The notes beneath the pieces are model-generated. The model was not told the origin of the DNA. It made no database searches and saw only the letters and a list, made by a program, of their open reading frames with translations. Positions 9,174-17,117 of a stretch of 64,000 nucleotides of DNA are shown in pieces; the first letter of the stretch is position 1, and each line of letters begins with the position of its first letter. The stretch comes from an uncultured Chthonomonas sp. (GTDB taxonomy: Bacteria > Armatimonadota > Chthonomonadetes > Chthonomonadales > Chthonomonadaceae), in NCBI GenBank assembly GCA_903859705.1, contig CAIONQ010000077.1, positions 62,001 to 126,000 on the forward strand, read 5' to 3'. The position numbers were made by a program, and so were the translations under genes.

Positions 9174-9574
9174 CAATGCCACTCCTCTCCTCTGACTCAA
9201 AGTCGTCTCGTCTTGTGGCGCAGTTATGTACAGGTGTGTGCAGCGAGTATTCCGCGAAAATATTCACGAAGTATGGTATCGCTGCATGCGAGACCGGTAC
9301 AGTGCGAACAAGGATAGGAGAAATCCACCGTGCTGCGCGCTAACCTGCGTCCCGCAAGAACCGAACGGAGCATCTGTTCAGCGGCCTATTGAGAACCACA
9401 CCAGAGCACACCTACGTGTACATAAGTCCACACAGCGTGCGCCAGCAAGTTATCGGCCGAGGAAACTGCGAATGTGGCTGCCTATGATTGCAAAGGACGC
9501 GATTCCGATACCGAAATCTGCGCATTGCGCACAAAACACACCGCAAATGTACGAGATAATTGCTATCCGCCTCA
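9174..9574 (-). promoter_or_regulatory. About 395-nt untranslated leader of rpoD, possible non-coding RNA
   Basis: Between the transcription start predicted near 9568 and the sigma-factor ATG there is no supported gene. On the minus strand the stretch contains small stems, such as GGAT-TTCTCCT-ATCC at 9311-9325. I could not match it to tmRNA, SRP RNA, RNase P RNA or a known riboswitch. It could be a regulatory 5' leader or hold a separate small RNA such as a 6S-like RNA. Confidence 0.4.
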
Positions 9575-9603
9575 ATTATAAGACAGGGGTTCTGCTTTGT
9601 CAA
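9575..9603 (-). promoter_or_regulatory. Perfect consensus sigma-70 promoter upstream of rpoD
   Basis: On the minus strand TTGACA (9603-9598), 17 nt spacer and TATAAT (9580-9575) match the consensus at all 12 positions. It lies in the gap after the cysteine desulfurase stop and points toward rpoD. Confidence 0.85.
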
Positions 9604-9706
9604 GCGGATTCTGTCTTACAGATTCAGATGGTTTTGCGTGCCAGAATATGCAATTTCATGCATACTCTGCAAGCGCAAGCGATTCTAATGTGCTTTTCGG
9701 AGTGAT

Positions 9707-10861
9707 TTAGCGGGTACTCAGGCTTCTGAGGCCGTTTACCGCCATTTCAAGCACATCTACAGTATGAGAAAGCATATCCCATGTAGTTGCTCTGCCAAGG
9801 GTGAAACGAATAGCCCCTTTGGCAAGCTCCTCTGGGAGCCCGATGGCGAGGAGTACACCCGACGCAAGGGTGGAACCGGTACTGCACGCGGAGCCAGCAG
9901 ATGCACAGATGCCTGCCATATCAAGTGAAAGCAGCAGAGGCTCTCCCTCCACCCCTTCCACACATATATGACAATTGTTTGGCATGCGGTATACGCGTGA
10001 CCCAGTAACATGAATGCCGGATATCCGCTTCATAAGAAGGGCCAAAAACCTGTCTCTAAGGTCAGATTGTCGTGCCGCTTCTGCCTCCATGCCCGCAATG
10101 GAAAGGCTGACTGCCTTACCCAAACCTACGATCCCTGGCACGTTCAAAGTTCCGCCACGGCGACCGCGCTCCTGTTCCCCACCCTCCTGGAAGCGCCTTA
10201 GCTGTATCCCTCTCCTTATATACAGAGCACCGGTGCCCTTGGGGCCATACAGCTTGTGAGCGCTCAGGCTCAACAAATCAATATTCATCGCCTTGACATC
10301 AATAGCAAGTTTTCCAAAAGATTGCACCGCATCTGTATGAAACAGAACACCGGCCTCGCGACAGATTGCCCCAATGGAGGAAATGGGCTGTATGCTACCT
10401 ATCTCATTATTTGCATGCATCACTGATACAAGGATGGTATCTGGGCGCAACATTCGCTTAACATCTGCGGGGTCTACGAGGCCATCAGTTCCAACAGGGA
10501 GGATTTCAATCTCAAAGCCGAGATCCGCCAACGAATGCATCGGTTCAAGCACTGCGTGATGCTCAATGGGAGTGGTAAGCAGATGCCCCTTGCCGTTTCT
10601 GCCCCAGGCCACCCCTTTAATTGCCGCGTTATCCGATTCTGTACCACCCGAAGTAAATATGATTTCATCAGCCGCAGCATTCATGGCAATTGCGATGGAC
10701 TTACGTGCCCCTTCCACGCCTGCTCGGGCTTCCATTCCAAGGCTATACAATGACGCCGGGTTACCGAACGAGTGCATGAAAAAAGGCGTCATCGCTTCCA
10801 GGACTTCTGGAAGCAAGGGTGTGGTGGCAGAATGGTCGAGGTAGATGGGTCTATCAGACAT
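9707..10861 (-). CDS. Cysteine desulfurase (NifS/IscS family)
   Basis: A 384-residue PLP enzyme that removes sulfur from L-cysteine as a persulfide for Fe-S clusters and thio-cofactors. The fold-type I hallmarks are in order: YLDHSATTPL near the N-terminus, SGGTESDNAAIKG near 70, IEHHAVLEP near 100 (PLP-stacking His), HTDAVQSFGK near 180, and SAHKLYGPKG near 205 with the PLP lysine. The active-site cysteine is in SAGSACSTGS near 330. The compact loop around this cysteine is of NifS/IscS type, not SufS. No IscU, MnmA or other sulfur-transfer gene is adjacent, so its partner is unknown. The start ATG 10861 has only a weak AGAG upstream. Confidence 0.93.
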   Translation of the reverse strand: MSDRPIYLDHSATTPLLPEVLEAMTPFFMHSFGNPASLYSLGMEARAGVEGARKSIAIAMNAAADEIIFTSGGTESDNAAIKGVAWGRNGKGHLLTTPIEHHAVLEPMHSLADLGFEIEILPVGTDGLVDPADVKRMLRPDTILVSVMHANNEIGSIQPISSIGAICREAGVLFHTDAVQSFGKLAIDVKAMNIDLLSLSAHKLYGPKGTGALYIRRGIQLRRFQEGGEQERGRRGGTLNVPGIVGLGKAVSLSIAGMEAEAARQSDLRDRFLALLMKRISGIHVTGSRVYRMPNNCHICVEGVEGEPLLLSLDMAGICASAGSACSTGSTLASGVLLAIGLPEELAKGAIRFTLGRATTWDMLSHTVDVLEMAVNGLRSLSTR

Positions 10862-11048
10862 GGTGCTCTTTCAGGGGAAATGCAGTGATCCTGGCACCGC
10901 ACAGCCGATTAAAACACTAGCAATCAACATCCAACCAGCTTAATGCGGCTGGATCTTTGCTACCGTTTAACAATGGGTATTCGCGAACGAGGAGAAAGCG
11001 AGGCTGGCCCGATAGATGTGCATAAAAGGCAGAGATTTGAGCATCTGT

Positions 11049-11372
11049 TCAAGACAGAAGATCTGCATTTTGCATAGTAGTGCCGGCCGCTTTCTCCATT
11101 GAAAGCGCCAGATCAAAATCCTTCTGGGTAATACCACCCATATCATGTGTACTGAGACGTACTTCCACGCGATTGTAAACGTTGCGCCAATCAGGATGGT
11201 GGTTCATGCGCTCTGCAGCCAGGGCAACGCGGGTCATAAAGGCCCAGGCTTCCTCAAAACTGTTATACACAAAGCTCTTGCGCAGCTCGCCAGATTCCAC
11301 AATCCAACCGGGAAGCTCCGAAGCGGCCTTAACTGCAGCATCTTCGCTGCTAAACAGAATTCGGTTGCTCAC
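11049..11372 (-). CDS. phhB: Pterin-4a-carbinolamine dehydratase
   Basis: A 107-residue protein, normal length for PCD/DCoH. The family motif is intact: ERMNHHPDW at about 57-65, with the second catalytic His in VRLSTHDMGG near 77. The enzyme dehydrates 4a-hydroxytetrahydrobiopterin-type carbinolamines after aromatic amino acid hydroxylation; in bacteria without a hydroxylase it may serve pterin or molybdopterin-related chemistry. No phenylalanine hydroxylase is in the window. The ATG overlaps the stop of the preceding J-like gene in an ATGA arrangement, so the two are translationally coupled. Confidence 0.92.
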   Translation of the reverse strand: MSNRILFSSEDAAVKAASELPGWIVESGELRKSFVYNSFEEAWAFMTRVALAAERMNHHPDWRNVYNRVEVRLSTHDMGGITQKDFDLALSMEKAAGTTMQNADLLS

Positions 11373-11932
11373 GAGTTTCCTGCTGGTTTCGGATCAAACT
11401 CCAACATGCCAAACCGGTGTGCGGTTGTGTCCAGGGCATCGCGCAGAGCGCGGTAAGACGCCTCAAGCCGAGCTCGGATCTCTTCCAGCTCTCTGGCTTC
11501 CGCAGTGCCAGATTCGAACCTTGAGGAGTTTGCGCGCTGAGATAGAGAGGTATACACTCGCTGAACTTCCTGAAAATCGGTTCCCGGTGCGAGCCCAAGC
11601 ATACGGTAATGATAATCCAGGGGATCACCTGGTGCCGATGCACTGGAATTTGTACGCGGAGGCATTGGTGCACCAGCAATCTGATCCGGCGTTCGGAGCT
11701 TCTGCTGGATTGGGGCACTCCTCACTGGCGCTGGCGAGATGCCTCCGGCTGGCATTGGATTCGCAAGTGCCTCATTCATCTCCTGGTTGGCAGCTAGCCG
11801 AGATTCCGCACGGCGAAGGCGCTCAATTTCTGCCGGATCCGCAAGTGCCTCTTCATCGAGCTGATCGAACTTGTCTTTCATCTCGTTCAGTTTATGGCGC
11901 ATTATGCGGCCCAATCGCTCAGGAATGCTCAT
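11369..11932 (-). CDS. Unknown protein with a C-terminal J-domain-like helical region
   Basis: A 187-residue soluble protein. Residues 1-55 are charged and helical (RLGRIMRHKLNEMKDKFDQL), likely a coiled coil; 58-105 are Pro/Ala-rich linker. Residues 105-172 (DPLDYHYRMLGLAPGTDFQEV ... to SYRALRDALD) follow the helix pattern of a DnaJ domain, including the YRMLGLAPG start and a final YRALRD. The essential HPD tripeptide of true Hsp70 co-chaperones is missing. It is therefore J-like at most and probably does not stimulate DnaK. GGAG lies 11 nt before ATG 11932. It overlaps phhB by 4 bp; the reason for the pairing is not evident. Confidence 0.72.
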   Translation of the reverse strand: MSIPERLGRIMRHKLNEMKDKFDQLDEEALADPAEIERLRRAESRLAANQEMNEALANPMPAGGISPAPVRSAPIQQKLRTPDQIAGAPMPPRTNSSASAPGDPLDYHYRMLGLAPGTDFQEVQRVYTSLSQRANSSRFESGTAEARELEEIRARLEASYRALRDALDTTAHRFGMLEFDPKPAGNS

Positions 11933-12008
11933 ACTGCACTACTCCACCCAATCTCAGAAGTTACGGGACGTACCCCGGATGCATCTCTATTGGCGGCCAT
12001 TGCCGTAC

Positions 12009-12845
12009 TTACTTCTTATTCAACCGCTCTTCCAACTCACGCAGTTGCCGATCCAGATCAGACTCCACAGGTGCGGTGGTTGGCGCACTGGATGCTACAC
12101 CGCCGCCACCGCCAACAGTTTGAACCTGCTGTACCTGGTTGGTATTGTAAGCATTGGCCGGGCTGCCTCCCATGGTTAGCTTTTGCTCGAGAACTTGCAA
12201 CTGCTGATCGGCTTCAACATCCATCTGGCTCATTTCAAGTTCGCGGAGTTTGGAATCCATACTATTGTTGCCAAGCTCTACACGTGCCTTAGCTTCAGAC
12301 TGGAGTGATTGGATCCGCTCCGTAGCAGCCGACCACTGGCCTTCACTATCGCTAAACTGCATGCCATCGAGCGCTTTGCTGATTGATATCTGGATTTGAG
12401 CAGATTTGAGATTCGTTTTCTGGACCATCGCTTCAGTGGTCTTCATCCGAATCTTCTCTTCTTCTTGTTTTATTGCCAGCTTAACTCGCTCTACCGTTTC
12501 GGTGGCAGCATCCAGGCTACCGCGCATGGTGCCGAGCATCTGATCGTGCATGGCTTTTTCACGCAGAAAACTTCGGGCAAGTTCTCTGTTGCCACCCTGT
12601 AGCGCCAGCGTAGCCTTGCGCTCAAACTCAGCAACCAGGCGGGTTTCTTTATCAACCTCTGCCTGAATATTGTTCTTTTGTGTGATAGCCTGTACGGCAA
12701 GTTCACGATTTCGCGCCTGGTTCTCTTTCATTTCACGAACTGCTTCGTTAATGATTACCTCAGGGTTTTCCCACTGATCCAAATTTCCATTGATCAGCGC
12801 TTTCAAATACCTGAAGAAGCGTGTGATCGGATTAGTCGATGCCAT
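12009..12845 (-). CDS. pspA: PspA/IM30 (Vipp1) family envelope-stress protein
   Basis: A 278-residue protein. ITRFFRYLKALINGNLDQWENPEVIINEAVREM at the start (helix 0/1, cut here as one stretch of key residues: F10, E22, P24, L-I-N-E-A) is the classic PspA N-terminus. It is followed by long heptad-rich helices to about residue 225. The C-terminal part is a Gln/Gly/Ser-rich linker, then a short helix LDRQLRELEERL at the very end, resembling the extra C-terminal helix of Vipp1. Such proteins polymerise on the inner face of the membrane and protect it under stress. It is preceded by AAGGAG 12 nt before ATG 12845. No pspF, pspB or pspC is nearby. Confidence 0.9.
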   Translation of the reverse strand: MASTNPITRFFRYLKALINGNLDQWENPEVIINEAVREMKENQARNRELAVQAITQKNNIQAEVDKETRLVAEFERKATLALQGGNRELARSFLREKAMHDQMLGTMRGSLDAATETVERVKLAIKQEEEKIRMKTTEAMVQKTNLKSAQIQISISKALDGMQFSDSEGQWSAATERIQSLQSEAKARVELGNNSMDSKLRELEMSQMDVEADQQLQVLEQKLTMGGSPANAYNTNQVQQVQTVGGGGGVASSAPTTAPVESDLDRQLRELEERLNKK

Positions 12846-12917
12846 TGGGTTCCAGTCTCCTTGTCCCTTCGGTTCCCCGGGATATCCTCCCCGGCCTGAG
12901 CGTGCGCAAACCGTCCA

Positions 12918-12953
12918 CCGAGTCTACCTACTGTTTTGTCCGTGCAGACTCGG
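12918..12953 (-). repeat. Inverted repeat in the predicted pspA leader
   Basis: CCGAGTCT (12918-12925) and AGACTCGG (12946-12953) are perfect 8-bp arms around 20 nt. It lies between a TATAAT (minus strand, 12975-12970, with a poor -35) and pspA, so it could be an operator or a leader hairpin. Confidence 0.45.
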
Positions 12954-12975
12954 CACATTACGAGTAAGTATTATA

Positions 12976-13422
12976 CTCTTAATCTTTCCGTGCTAAAACT
13001 GCACTGGTCTGGTGTGCAAACTCCCGGGTTCTCATAAGATCGTCAAGACCCCGGCGAAGGCCCCAACAACTTGCCGAAGTGGCGAATGTGTGGCTGCATA
13101 ACCAGTACACACAGAATACCGGACAGTTTATGGTTTGCGTTTCGGTGATTTCCATTTCATGCGTGTGCTTCTTTTCACACGCACTACAGTTAAGCAGCCA
13201 CAACACCACACTAAAGAATGCTCTAACTCATGCACTTCAGTAATGAATCACATACTGAAAATTCATTTGTGTAATGCTGTAGTGGGCGGTAGAATAGTGG
13301 TTGATGGAGAGAAAACAGAGCGTTTAACCTTCACGGAACACCAGGCATGCGTGCTTTGAAAGTACTAATGTAGCTGGCGCAATCCGGTAGGTTGATGCCC
13401 TATATATAAGGAGGGATGGCAC
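12976..13422. other. Gene-free stretch between pspA and acnA
   Basis: No supported gene or recognisable RNA. It contains the pspA upstream region, an 8-bp stem with 8-nt loop at 13160-13183 (TGCGTGTG / CACACGCA), and a weak plus-strand promoter candidate for acnA (TTGTGT 13267-13272, 17 nt, TAGAAT 13290-13295). Confidence 0.5.
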
Positions 13423-16113
13423 ATGGCCAATCATAATCTGTTTAATTCGCGAAAGAACTTTTCGTTTGAAGGCGGCACCGGTCACTACTACTCCCTGCCC
13501 CAGCTCGAGGCCGAGGGAGTTGGCCCGGTATCGAAACTACCGGTAAGCATTCGCATCGTGCTTGAATCTGTGCTACGAAACACGGACGGCAAGCGTGTCA
13601 ACGAAGCCGATGTACGCAGGCTGGCAAACTGGCAGGCTAAGGCAGACCGCACCGAAGAGATCCCATTCGTTGTTGCTCGCATTGTACTTCAGGACTTCAC
13701 GGGTGTGCCGCTACTGGTGGACCTGGCATCTATGCGCTCCACGGTATCCGGACTTGGCCGAGATCCTGGCTTGATTGAGCCGCTGGTGCCCGTTGATCTG
13801 GTTATTGATCACTCAGTACAAGTAGACTTTGCAGGCTCCTCTACCGCCTATGAGCAGAACATGGCGATTGAGTTTGAGCGCAATGCTGCGCGTTACCAGT
13901 TCTTGAAGTGGGGAACACAGGCATTCAATGGTTTTGGCGTTGTGCCTCCCGGCATTGGTATTGTGCACCAGGTTAACCTGGAGTACCTTGCTCGTGGCGT
14001 GCTGAGTAAAGATGGAGTTTATTACCCGGATACTCTGGTAGGCACAGACTCTCATACCACTATGATAAACGGTATCGGGATTGTTGGCTGGGGCGTTGGC
14101 GGCATTGAGGCAGAGGCCGGCATGCTTGGGCAGCCAGTGTACTTCCTTACTCCAGATGTTGTTGGCGTTCACCTACACGGTGCACTTAAGCCTGGCGTAA
14201 CTGCAACAGACCTGGTTCTGCACATCACAGAAATGCTTCGCAAAGCCAAGGTTGTTGGCAAATTTGTTGAATTCCATGGCGAAGGCGCCGCATCGCTTTC
14301 CTTAACCGACCGCGCTACGGTCGCCAACATGGCACCAGAATATGGCGCAACCATGGGCTTCTTTCCTGTGGACGAAGAATCTTGCAGATATCTTACTAAC
14401 ACGGGCCGAACAATCGCACAGGTAGATGCCTTCCGCCAGTACTTCAAAGCACAGGGCCTGTTCGGAATGCCGGCAGCCGGTGAAATTGAGTACAGCCAAT
14501 TGCTGGAATTGGATCTGAGTACGGTAGTTCCTGCCGTGGCCGGCCCGCGCCGTCCACAGGATCGGATTGAATTAACCAACCTTAAGCCCGCGTTTGATGG
14601 CCTACTTGGCAAGCCATTGACTGAAGGCGGATATGCAAAAACTGCCACTGTAGAATCTGCAGCCAAGTTTGATCATAGCGCTGGTGAAGGCAAGCTGCAC
14701 CATGGCGACGTAGTTATTGCAGCCATTACAAGTTGTACGAACACCAGCAACCCCAGCGTGATGCTGGCCGCCGGCCTGCTGGCAAAGAAGGCCGTGGAAA
14801 AGGGCCTGACTGTAGGGGATGCGGTTAAGACATCCCTGGCGCCGGGATCTCGCGTGGTAACCGAGTATCTGAACAAAACTGGGCTTCAGCCATACCTCGA
14901 TCAGCTTGGCTTCCAACTTGTTGGATACGGATGCACAACGTGTATCGGAAACTCTGGCCCTCTGGATCCTGCAATTGAAGACCAGATTGTTTCTGGTGAT
15001 CTCGTGGTTGCCAGCGTGCTCTCCGGCAACCGTAACTTTGAAGCACGTGTACATCAGAACGTTAAGGCGAACTTCCTGATGAGCCCACCGCTTGTAGTTG
15101 CCTTTGCACTTGCCGGGCGTGTTGACCTTGATATGGTTAACGAGCCGATCGGTACAGGCAGCGATGGTCAGCCTGTTTACCTTAAGGATATCTGGCCAAG
15201 CAACGAAGAGATTGCCTCACAACTGTATGCGGCCAACGATCCGGAAGTGTACCGAAGCCTGTATCGCGATTTTGCTGATCAGAACCCGCTCTGGCAAAAG
15301 GTTCCCGGAACCGTGGGCAAGGTATACGAGTGGGATACAGAATCCACTTACATTCAGGACCCGCCCTATTTCGAGAACTTTGGCATGGATGCTGGTGTAG
15401 CAGCGGATATTATTGGTGCAAGCCCTCTTGCGATATTCGGCGATAGCGTTACCACCGATCATATCTCCCCTGCAGGCGCCATCAAGCCTAGCTCACCGGC
15501 CGGCATCTACCTGCAGGGCCAGGGCGTGGATGTAAAGGACTTCAACAGTTACGGCAGCCGACGCGGTAACGATCGTGTAATGACCCGTGGCACGTTTGCC
15601 AACGTTCGCATCAAGAACCTGATGGTTCCCGGCGTTGAGGGCGGCGTAACGAAGTATCAGCCTACGGGCGAGCAGCTTAGCATTTACGATGCCAGCATGG
15701 CGTACCAGGCAGCGGGCACACCGCTGATTATACTTAGCGGCCAGGAGTATGGCACCGGGAGCAGCCGGGATTGGGCCGCCAAGGGCACCCGCCTGCTGGG
15801 TGTGAAAGCTGTTGTTGCTCAGAGCTTTGAGCGCATCCATCGCAGCAACCTGGTTGGCATGGGAGTTCTGCCCTGCCAGTTCAAAGAGGGCGTAAGCGCA
15901 CAGACACTTGGACTGGATGGCTCTGAAACATTCGATCTCACAGGCATCTCTGGTGGAATTAAGCCGCAGATGGAAGTGAACCTCGTTATCCACCGCGCAA
16001 GTGGCGAAACCCTGAATGTGCCAGTGACACTACGAATAGACACAGCAATCGAAGTTGACTACTACCTTAACGGAGGCATCTTGCCATTCGTTCTGAGGCA
16101 GTTGCTGGCGTAA
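13423..16113 (+). CDS. acnA: Aconitate hydratase (AcnA/IRP type)
   Basis: An 896-residue monomeric aconitase of the TCA and glyoxylate cycles, converting citrate to isocitrate through a [4Fe-4S] cluster. Cluster cysteines are visible as SCTNTSNPS near residue 437 and [12 protein letters not shown] near 503-506. Other family blocks are [36 protein letters not shown], and in the swivelling C-terminal domain [14 protein letters not shown] and [17 protein letters not shown]. Length and order are normal. The start is fixed by AAGGAGG 8 nt before ATG 13423. It is monocistronic, with a strong terminator downstream. Confidence 0.97.
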   Translation: MANHNLFNSRKNFSFEGGTGHYYSLPQLEAEGVGPVSKLPVSIRIVLESVLRNTDGKRVNEADVRRLANWQAKADRTEEIPFVVARIVLQDFTGVPLLVDLASMRSTVSGLGRDPGLIEPLVPVDLVIDHSVQVDFAGSSTAYEQNMAIEFERNAARYQFLKWGTQAFNGFGVVPPGIGIVHQVNLEYLARGVLSKDGVYYPDTLVGTDSHTTMINGIGIVGWGVGGIEAEAGMLGQPVYFLTPDVVGVHLHGALKPGVTATDLVLHITEMLRKAKVVGKFVEFHGEGAASLSLTDRATVANMAPEYGATMGFFPVDEESCRYLTNTGRTIAQVDAFRQYFKAQGLFGMPAAGEIEYSQLLELDLSTVVPAVAGPRRPQDRIELTNLKPAFDGLLGKPLTEGGYAKTATVESAAKFDHSAGEGKLHHGDVVIAAITSCTNTSNPSVMLAAGLLAKKAVEKGLTVGDAVKTSLAPGSRVVTEYLNKTGLQPYLDQLGFQLVGYGCTTCIGNSGPLDPAIEDQIVSGDLVVASVLSGNRNFEARVHQNVKANFLMSPPLVVAFALAGRVDLDMVNEPIGTGSDGQPVYLKDIWPSNEEIASQLYAANDPEVYRSLYRDFADQNPLWQKVPGTVGKVYEWDTESTYIQDPPYFENFGMDAGVAADIIGASPLAIFGDSVTTDHISPAGAIKPSSPAGIYLQGQGVDVKDFNSYGSRRGNDRVMTRGTFANVRIKNLMVPGVEGGVTKYQPTGEQLSIYDASMAYQAAGTPLIILSGQEYGTGSSRDWAAKGTRLLGVKAVVAQSFERIHRSNLVGMGVLPCQFKEGVSAQTLGLDGSETFDLTGISGGIKPQMEVNLVIHRASGETLNVPVTLRIDTAIEVDYYLNGGILPFVLRQLLA

Positions 16114-16134
16114 ATCCAGGGCTTTGAGTGTATG

Positions 16135-16174
16135 AAAAGCCGCCGGTTCGCGATTGCGAACTGGCGGCTTTTTG
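16135..16174 (+). terminator. Intrinsic terminator of acnA
   Basis: AAAAGCCGCC-GGTTCGC and GCGAACT-GGCGGCTTTTT form a long stem around GATT, followed by T5. It begins 22 nt after the acnA stop. Confidence 0.92.
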
Positions 16175-16390
16175 TATTTATAGTAAGTTGAAGCAGCCCG
16201 TGTCTGCTCGAAATTACAATTCGGCCTGATTTGATACGGATTTTGTAATGTTTGTTGACATAAGCTCTTTTGTAGTTTGCAGATTGACTGCAACCAGACG
16301 CCTGCAGCGCACTTTCAGGGCTATGTGACTTCAGTCATGTGGGAATTTCAACCCTCGGTATCACGCAGCAAGAGGCAGCAAGAGGATAAA

Positions 16391-16828
16391 ATGAAACAAC
16401 ATACGTATTACTCCACTTCAAACCGTGATCATACTGGGACAATGTATTCCCAGCATCATAGCGTGGCAGTATCGGTTGATGCAAGTTCTTTTCCGGATGC
16501 CCATCCTATAACGCTAAGTATAAGAGACCATTTTGATACTTACTTAAGGCATAGTTACGCATTTTCCCCGCATGTTGCTACGCTTAGCTTCAATACCAGT
16601 GTTATGGACCGAACGGTACCTTCAAGTCAGGTTCCATTCAAAATATCAATGCCACATCAAGGGGAATATGACACCAGGAATACGGTGATGGGTGTAGCAA
16701 ACACACAGGGCCAGGTTCTAGCAATCCCTTCTGCACAGATCTCGGATGGTATGCTGGCCGGCAGCTTAGATGTGAGAACAATCGATCGCCTTCCGCTCAC
16801 TTTGCGAACAGGGATCATTTCAGTTTAA
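16391..16828 (+). CDS. Unknown 145-residue protein
   Basis: A small protein that I do not recognise. ATG 16391 follows AGAGGAT. The sequence is polar, rich in Ser, Thr and His, with no signal peptide, membrane segment or cysteine. Its middle (about residues 25-95) alternates in a beta-like pattern, SVAVSVDASSFPDAHPI then ATLSFNTSVMDRTVP. A TTGACA at 16255-16260 lies upstream, but no good -10 follows it. It is convergent with the Cys-rich gene, overlapping it by 14 bp. It is an open frame with a plausible ribosome site after a terminator, so probably real, but the support is modest. Confidence 0.5.
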   Translation: MKQHTYYSTSNRDHTGTMYSQHHSVAVSVDASSFPDAHPITLSIRDHFDTYLRHSYAFSPHVATLSFNTSVMDRTVPSSQVPFKISMPHQGEYDTRNTVMGVANTQGQVLAIPSAQISDGMLAGSLDVRTIDRLPLTLRTGIISV

Positions 16829-17033
16829 TGAGCTTAATTGGCGAAGAGTTACTCGGCGTATCGTTTCTGAACGCACACTTCCCACAGCCAATTGCGCACC
16901 CAGAGGATTGCTTCTTACTCAATGCCGCCTTCAGGCTACACCAACCAGACCAAACTAAATACGCACCGCAGGAGAGTACAATAGCGACAGCCGAATAGGT
17001 TTGCCATATTGGCCCTGCCACATTACTATGCAT
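16815..17033 (-). CDS. FeoB-associated Cys-rich membrane protein (FeoC-like)
   Basis: A 72-residue protein. One transmembrane helix (about 8-32, TYSAVAIVLSCGAYLVWSGW) is followed by a basic patch and a cysteine motif GCAIGCGKCA near residues 45-54. This layout, a single membrane helix then CxxxCxxC, matches the small FeoB-associated Cys-rich proteins encoded after feoB in many bacteria, thought to help ferrous uptake. It starts 84 bp after the feoB stop on the same strand, with GGAGAG 8 nt before ATG 17033. The context supports the call more than the sequence alone. Confidence 0.72.
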   Translation of the reverse strand: MHSNVAGPIWQTYSAVAIVLSCGAYLVWSGWCSLKAALSKKQSSGCAIGCGKCAFRNDTPSNSSPIKLIKLK

Positions 17034-17117
17034 TTGTTAGGCTCTCCTTTCGGTATCTAATTGAAAGTACTTCAGTCAATATACGCAGACTTACACTACT
17101 TCGTTCGGCTGCGAGTT

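Noticed and set aside
8328-9317. Long plus-strand frame of 329 codons
   Set aside because: It lies antisense to rpoD, whose motifs are unmistakable. The composition is that of a shadow frame and it lacks a ribosome site.
11182-12123. Plus-strand frame of 313 codons
   Set aside because: Antisense to phhB and the J-like gene, which have real family motifs and coupled starts.
16255-16285. Promoter with TTGACA at 16255 for the unknown gene at 16391
   Set aside because: No acceptable -10 box at 16-18 nt distance.
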